A stretch of 6,491 nt of DNA, from positions 1 through 6,491 of the forward strand of contig JAMXCY010000061.1 in assembly GCA_024543015.1 (NCBI GenBank), in the 5' to 3' direction. Below the pieces are notes generated by a model, which made no database searches, had not been told where the DNA came from, and saw only the letters and a program-made list of their open reading frames with translations. Both the position numbers and the translations under genes were made by a program. The DNA comes from Candidatus Omnitrophota bacterium (GTDB taxonomy: Bacteria > Omnitrophota > Gorgyraeia > JAFGHF01). Each line of letters begins with the position of its first letter. Position 1 is the first letter of the stretch. Below, piece after piece: positions 5,501 through 6,491 of this stretch.

Positions 5501-5510
5501 GTGCCCCTAA

Positions 5511-6260
5511 ATGATAAAGATTAAGACTGAAAAAGAAGTTGAATTGATCCGACAGGCTTGTTTGGTAGCCGTGAAAGTCCTGGGCCAATTAAAAGAATGT
5601 TTGCGTGCAGGGATTTCTACGGCAGAATTAGACATAGAAGCAGAGAGGTTATTTAAAGAATTAGGGGCGACTTCGGCTTTTCGTGGTTACCATGGCTATC
5701 CGGCCAATATTTGTGCCTCGATAAATGAAGAAGTTGTCCATGGTATTCCGGGTCCGCGCCGGCTGAAAGAAGGCGATATAATCAGCATGGATGTAGGGGC
5801 AAAGTTAAAAGGATATTTTGGTGATGTTGCCTGGACCTTCCCCGTGGGCCAAATATCAGAAAATGCCAGCAAGCTTCTGCAGACAGCTCAAGAGGCCTTA
5901 ACCTGTGGCATTAACCAGGCGCGAGAGAATAACCACTTATTAGATATTTCCAGTGCCATACAATCCTGTGTTGAATGTTCCGGATACTCGGTAGTACGTA
6001 AGTTTGTAGGGCACGGCATAGGTTCCAAAATGCACGAAGAACCAGAGATTCCCAACTTTGGAGTGCCGGGAGCAGGCCCTGTTTTAAAATCCGGAATGGT
6101 ATTAGCCATCGAACCGATGGTTAATGAAGGCGACTTTGCAGTAGAGATTTTAGAAGATAAGTGGACAGCGGTGACTAAGGACGGAAGGCTTGCTGCTCAT
6201 TTCGAACACACTATTTGCGTAACTGAAGATGGGCCGGAAATTTTAACTGCTTGGGGGTAA
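5511..6260 (+). CDS. map: Methionine aminopeptidase, type I
   Basis: Removes the initiator methionine from nascent proteins after deformylation, acting in the cytoplasm near the ribosome exit. The 249-residue protein has the pita-bread fold with all metal ligands in place: D94 (SMDVG), D105 (FGDVAW), H168 (GHGIG), E201 (AIEPM) and E232 (FEHT). The catalytic histidines H77 (VVHGIPG) and H175 (MHEEP) are also present. They line up with E. coli D97, D108, H171, E204, E235, H79 and H178. There is no N-terminal extension, consistent with the short bacterial type Ia. An in-frame TAA abuts the ATG, so no earlier start is possible, yet no Shine-Dalgarno lies within 20 nt. Coupling to adk, whose stop is 10 nt upstream, is likely. 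Confidence 0.98.
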   Translation: MIKIKTEKEVELIRQACLVAVKVLGQLKECLRAGISTAELDIEAERLFKELGATSAFRGYHGYPANICASINEEVVHGIPGPRRLKEGDIISMDVGAKLKGYFGDVAWTFPVGQISENASKLLQTAQEALTCGINQARENNHLLDISSAIQSCVECSGYSVVRKFVGHGIGSKMHEEPEIPNFGVPGAGPVLKSGMVLAIEPMVNEGDFAVEILEDKWTAVTKDGRLAAHFEHTICVTEDGPEILTAWG

Positions 6261-6264
6261 AGAA

Positions 6265-6483
6265 ATGGCAAAAGAAGAACCATTACAGGTTGTAGGTACA
6301 GTTACCGAATCTTTACCCAATGCCACCTTTCGCGTAGAGCTGGAAAACGGCCATAAGATATTGGCTTATATATCGGGCAAGATGAGGATGCATTTTATTA
6401 AAATATTGCCCGGGGATAAAGTTACGATAGAGATGTCACCCTATGATTTGACCAAGGGACGGATAACTTATCGCAACAAATAA
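6265..6483 (+). CDS. infA: Translation initiation factor IF-1
   Basis: IF-1 occupies the ribosomal A site during initiation and works with IF-2 and IF-3 to select the start complex. The 72-residue product is a single OB-fold of standard length. It carries GTVTESLPNATFRVELENGH (11-30), ISGKMR (36-41), ILPGDKVTIEMSPYDLTKGRITYR (47-70). The A-site-facing loop reads MRMHFIKI at 40-47, where E. coli has MRKNYIRI; the first arginine is retained. The ATG is 4 nt after the map stop; GGGGGT at 6253-6258, within the last map codons, is the nearest ribosome-binding-like run. The gene commonly precedes rpmJ and rpsM in this operon; only 8 nt of downstream sequence remain. Confidence 0.98.
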   Translation: MAKEEPLQVVGTVTESLPNATFRVELENGHKILAYISGKMRMHFIKILPGDKVTIEMSPYDLTKGRITYRNK

Positions 6484-6491
6484 GTAAACGA

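Noticed and set aside
5501..5503. GTG at 5501 as an upstream start for map
   Set aside because: It is in a different frame from the map coding sequence, and the map frame has a TAA at 5508-5510 directly before the ATG.
6279..6483. IF-1 loop MRMHFIKI taken as a loss of key residues
   Set aside because: The core arginine and overall OB-fold are kept, and I recall similar MRMHFI variants in other bacterial IF-1 proteins, so it looks like a normal family variant.
6484..6491. Start of rpmJ after infA
   Set aside because: Only 8 non-coding bases remain and no start codon is present; the gene is expected by synteny but not seen.
1..6491. A hidden novel system (defence, mobile, RNA or metabolic) within the window
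   Set aside because: Every stretch longer than 42 nt is accounted for by conserved housekeeping genes on one strand, with no foreign-looking segment.

Overview
This 6.5-kb window is a continuous stretch of a bacterial spc ribosomal-protein operon running into its secY-adk-map-infA tail. All thirteen genes lie on the + strand. Order: rplN (only the last 22 codons), rplX, rplE, rpsN, rpsH, rplF, rplR, rpsE, rplO, secY, adk, map, infA. Packing is tight. Two junctions are stop-start abutted or nearly so (rplN/rplX 2 nt, rplX/rplE 0 nt), one overlaps by ATGA (rpsE/rplO), and the largest gap is 42 nt (rpsH/rplF). No promoter, terminator, RNA gene, mobile element or CRISPR array is visible, and no stretch of 300 bases lacks a gene. 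The window ends 8 nt after infA, where rpmJ, rpsM, rpsK, rpsD, rpoA and rplQ commonly follow in other bacteria.

Region by region: positions 1-3493 encode ribosomal proteins of both subunits (L14, L24, L5, S14, S8, L6, L18, S5, L15). Positions 3510-4841 encode SecY, the channel that inserts and exports proteins made by those ribosomes. Positions 4844-5500 encode adenylate kinase. Positions 5511-6260 encode methionine aminopeptidase, which trims nascent chains. Positions 6265-6483 encode initiation factor IF-1. The logic is growth-rate-coupled production of the translation and secretion machinery from one transcript.

Organism: clearly a bacterium, with moderately A+T-rich DNA by eye. Distinguishing traits are the absence of rpmD (L30) between rpsE and rplO, the short zinc-binding (C+) S14, a zinc-ribbon type L24 tail, a zinc-LID adenylate kinase, and adk-map-infA directly behind secY. 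This fits several phyla. An uncultivated lineage such as a PVC-related candidate phylum (for example Omnitrophota) is a low-confidence guess from protein 'feel' and gene order; it is not demonstrated.

I do not see an undescribed biological system here. The window is conserved housekeeping DNA. The items worth a second look are modest: the rpmD loss, a 7-nt tandem repeat in the only sizeable gap, two strong hairpins inside rpsH and rplO, a small in-frame repeat in a SecY membrane helix, and secY and map starts without a Shine-Dalgarno.
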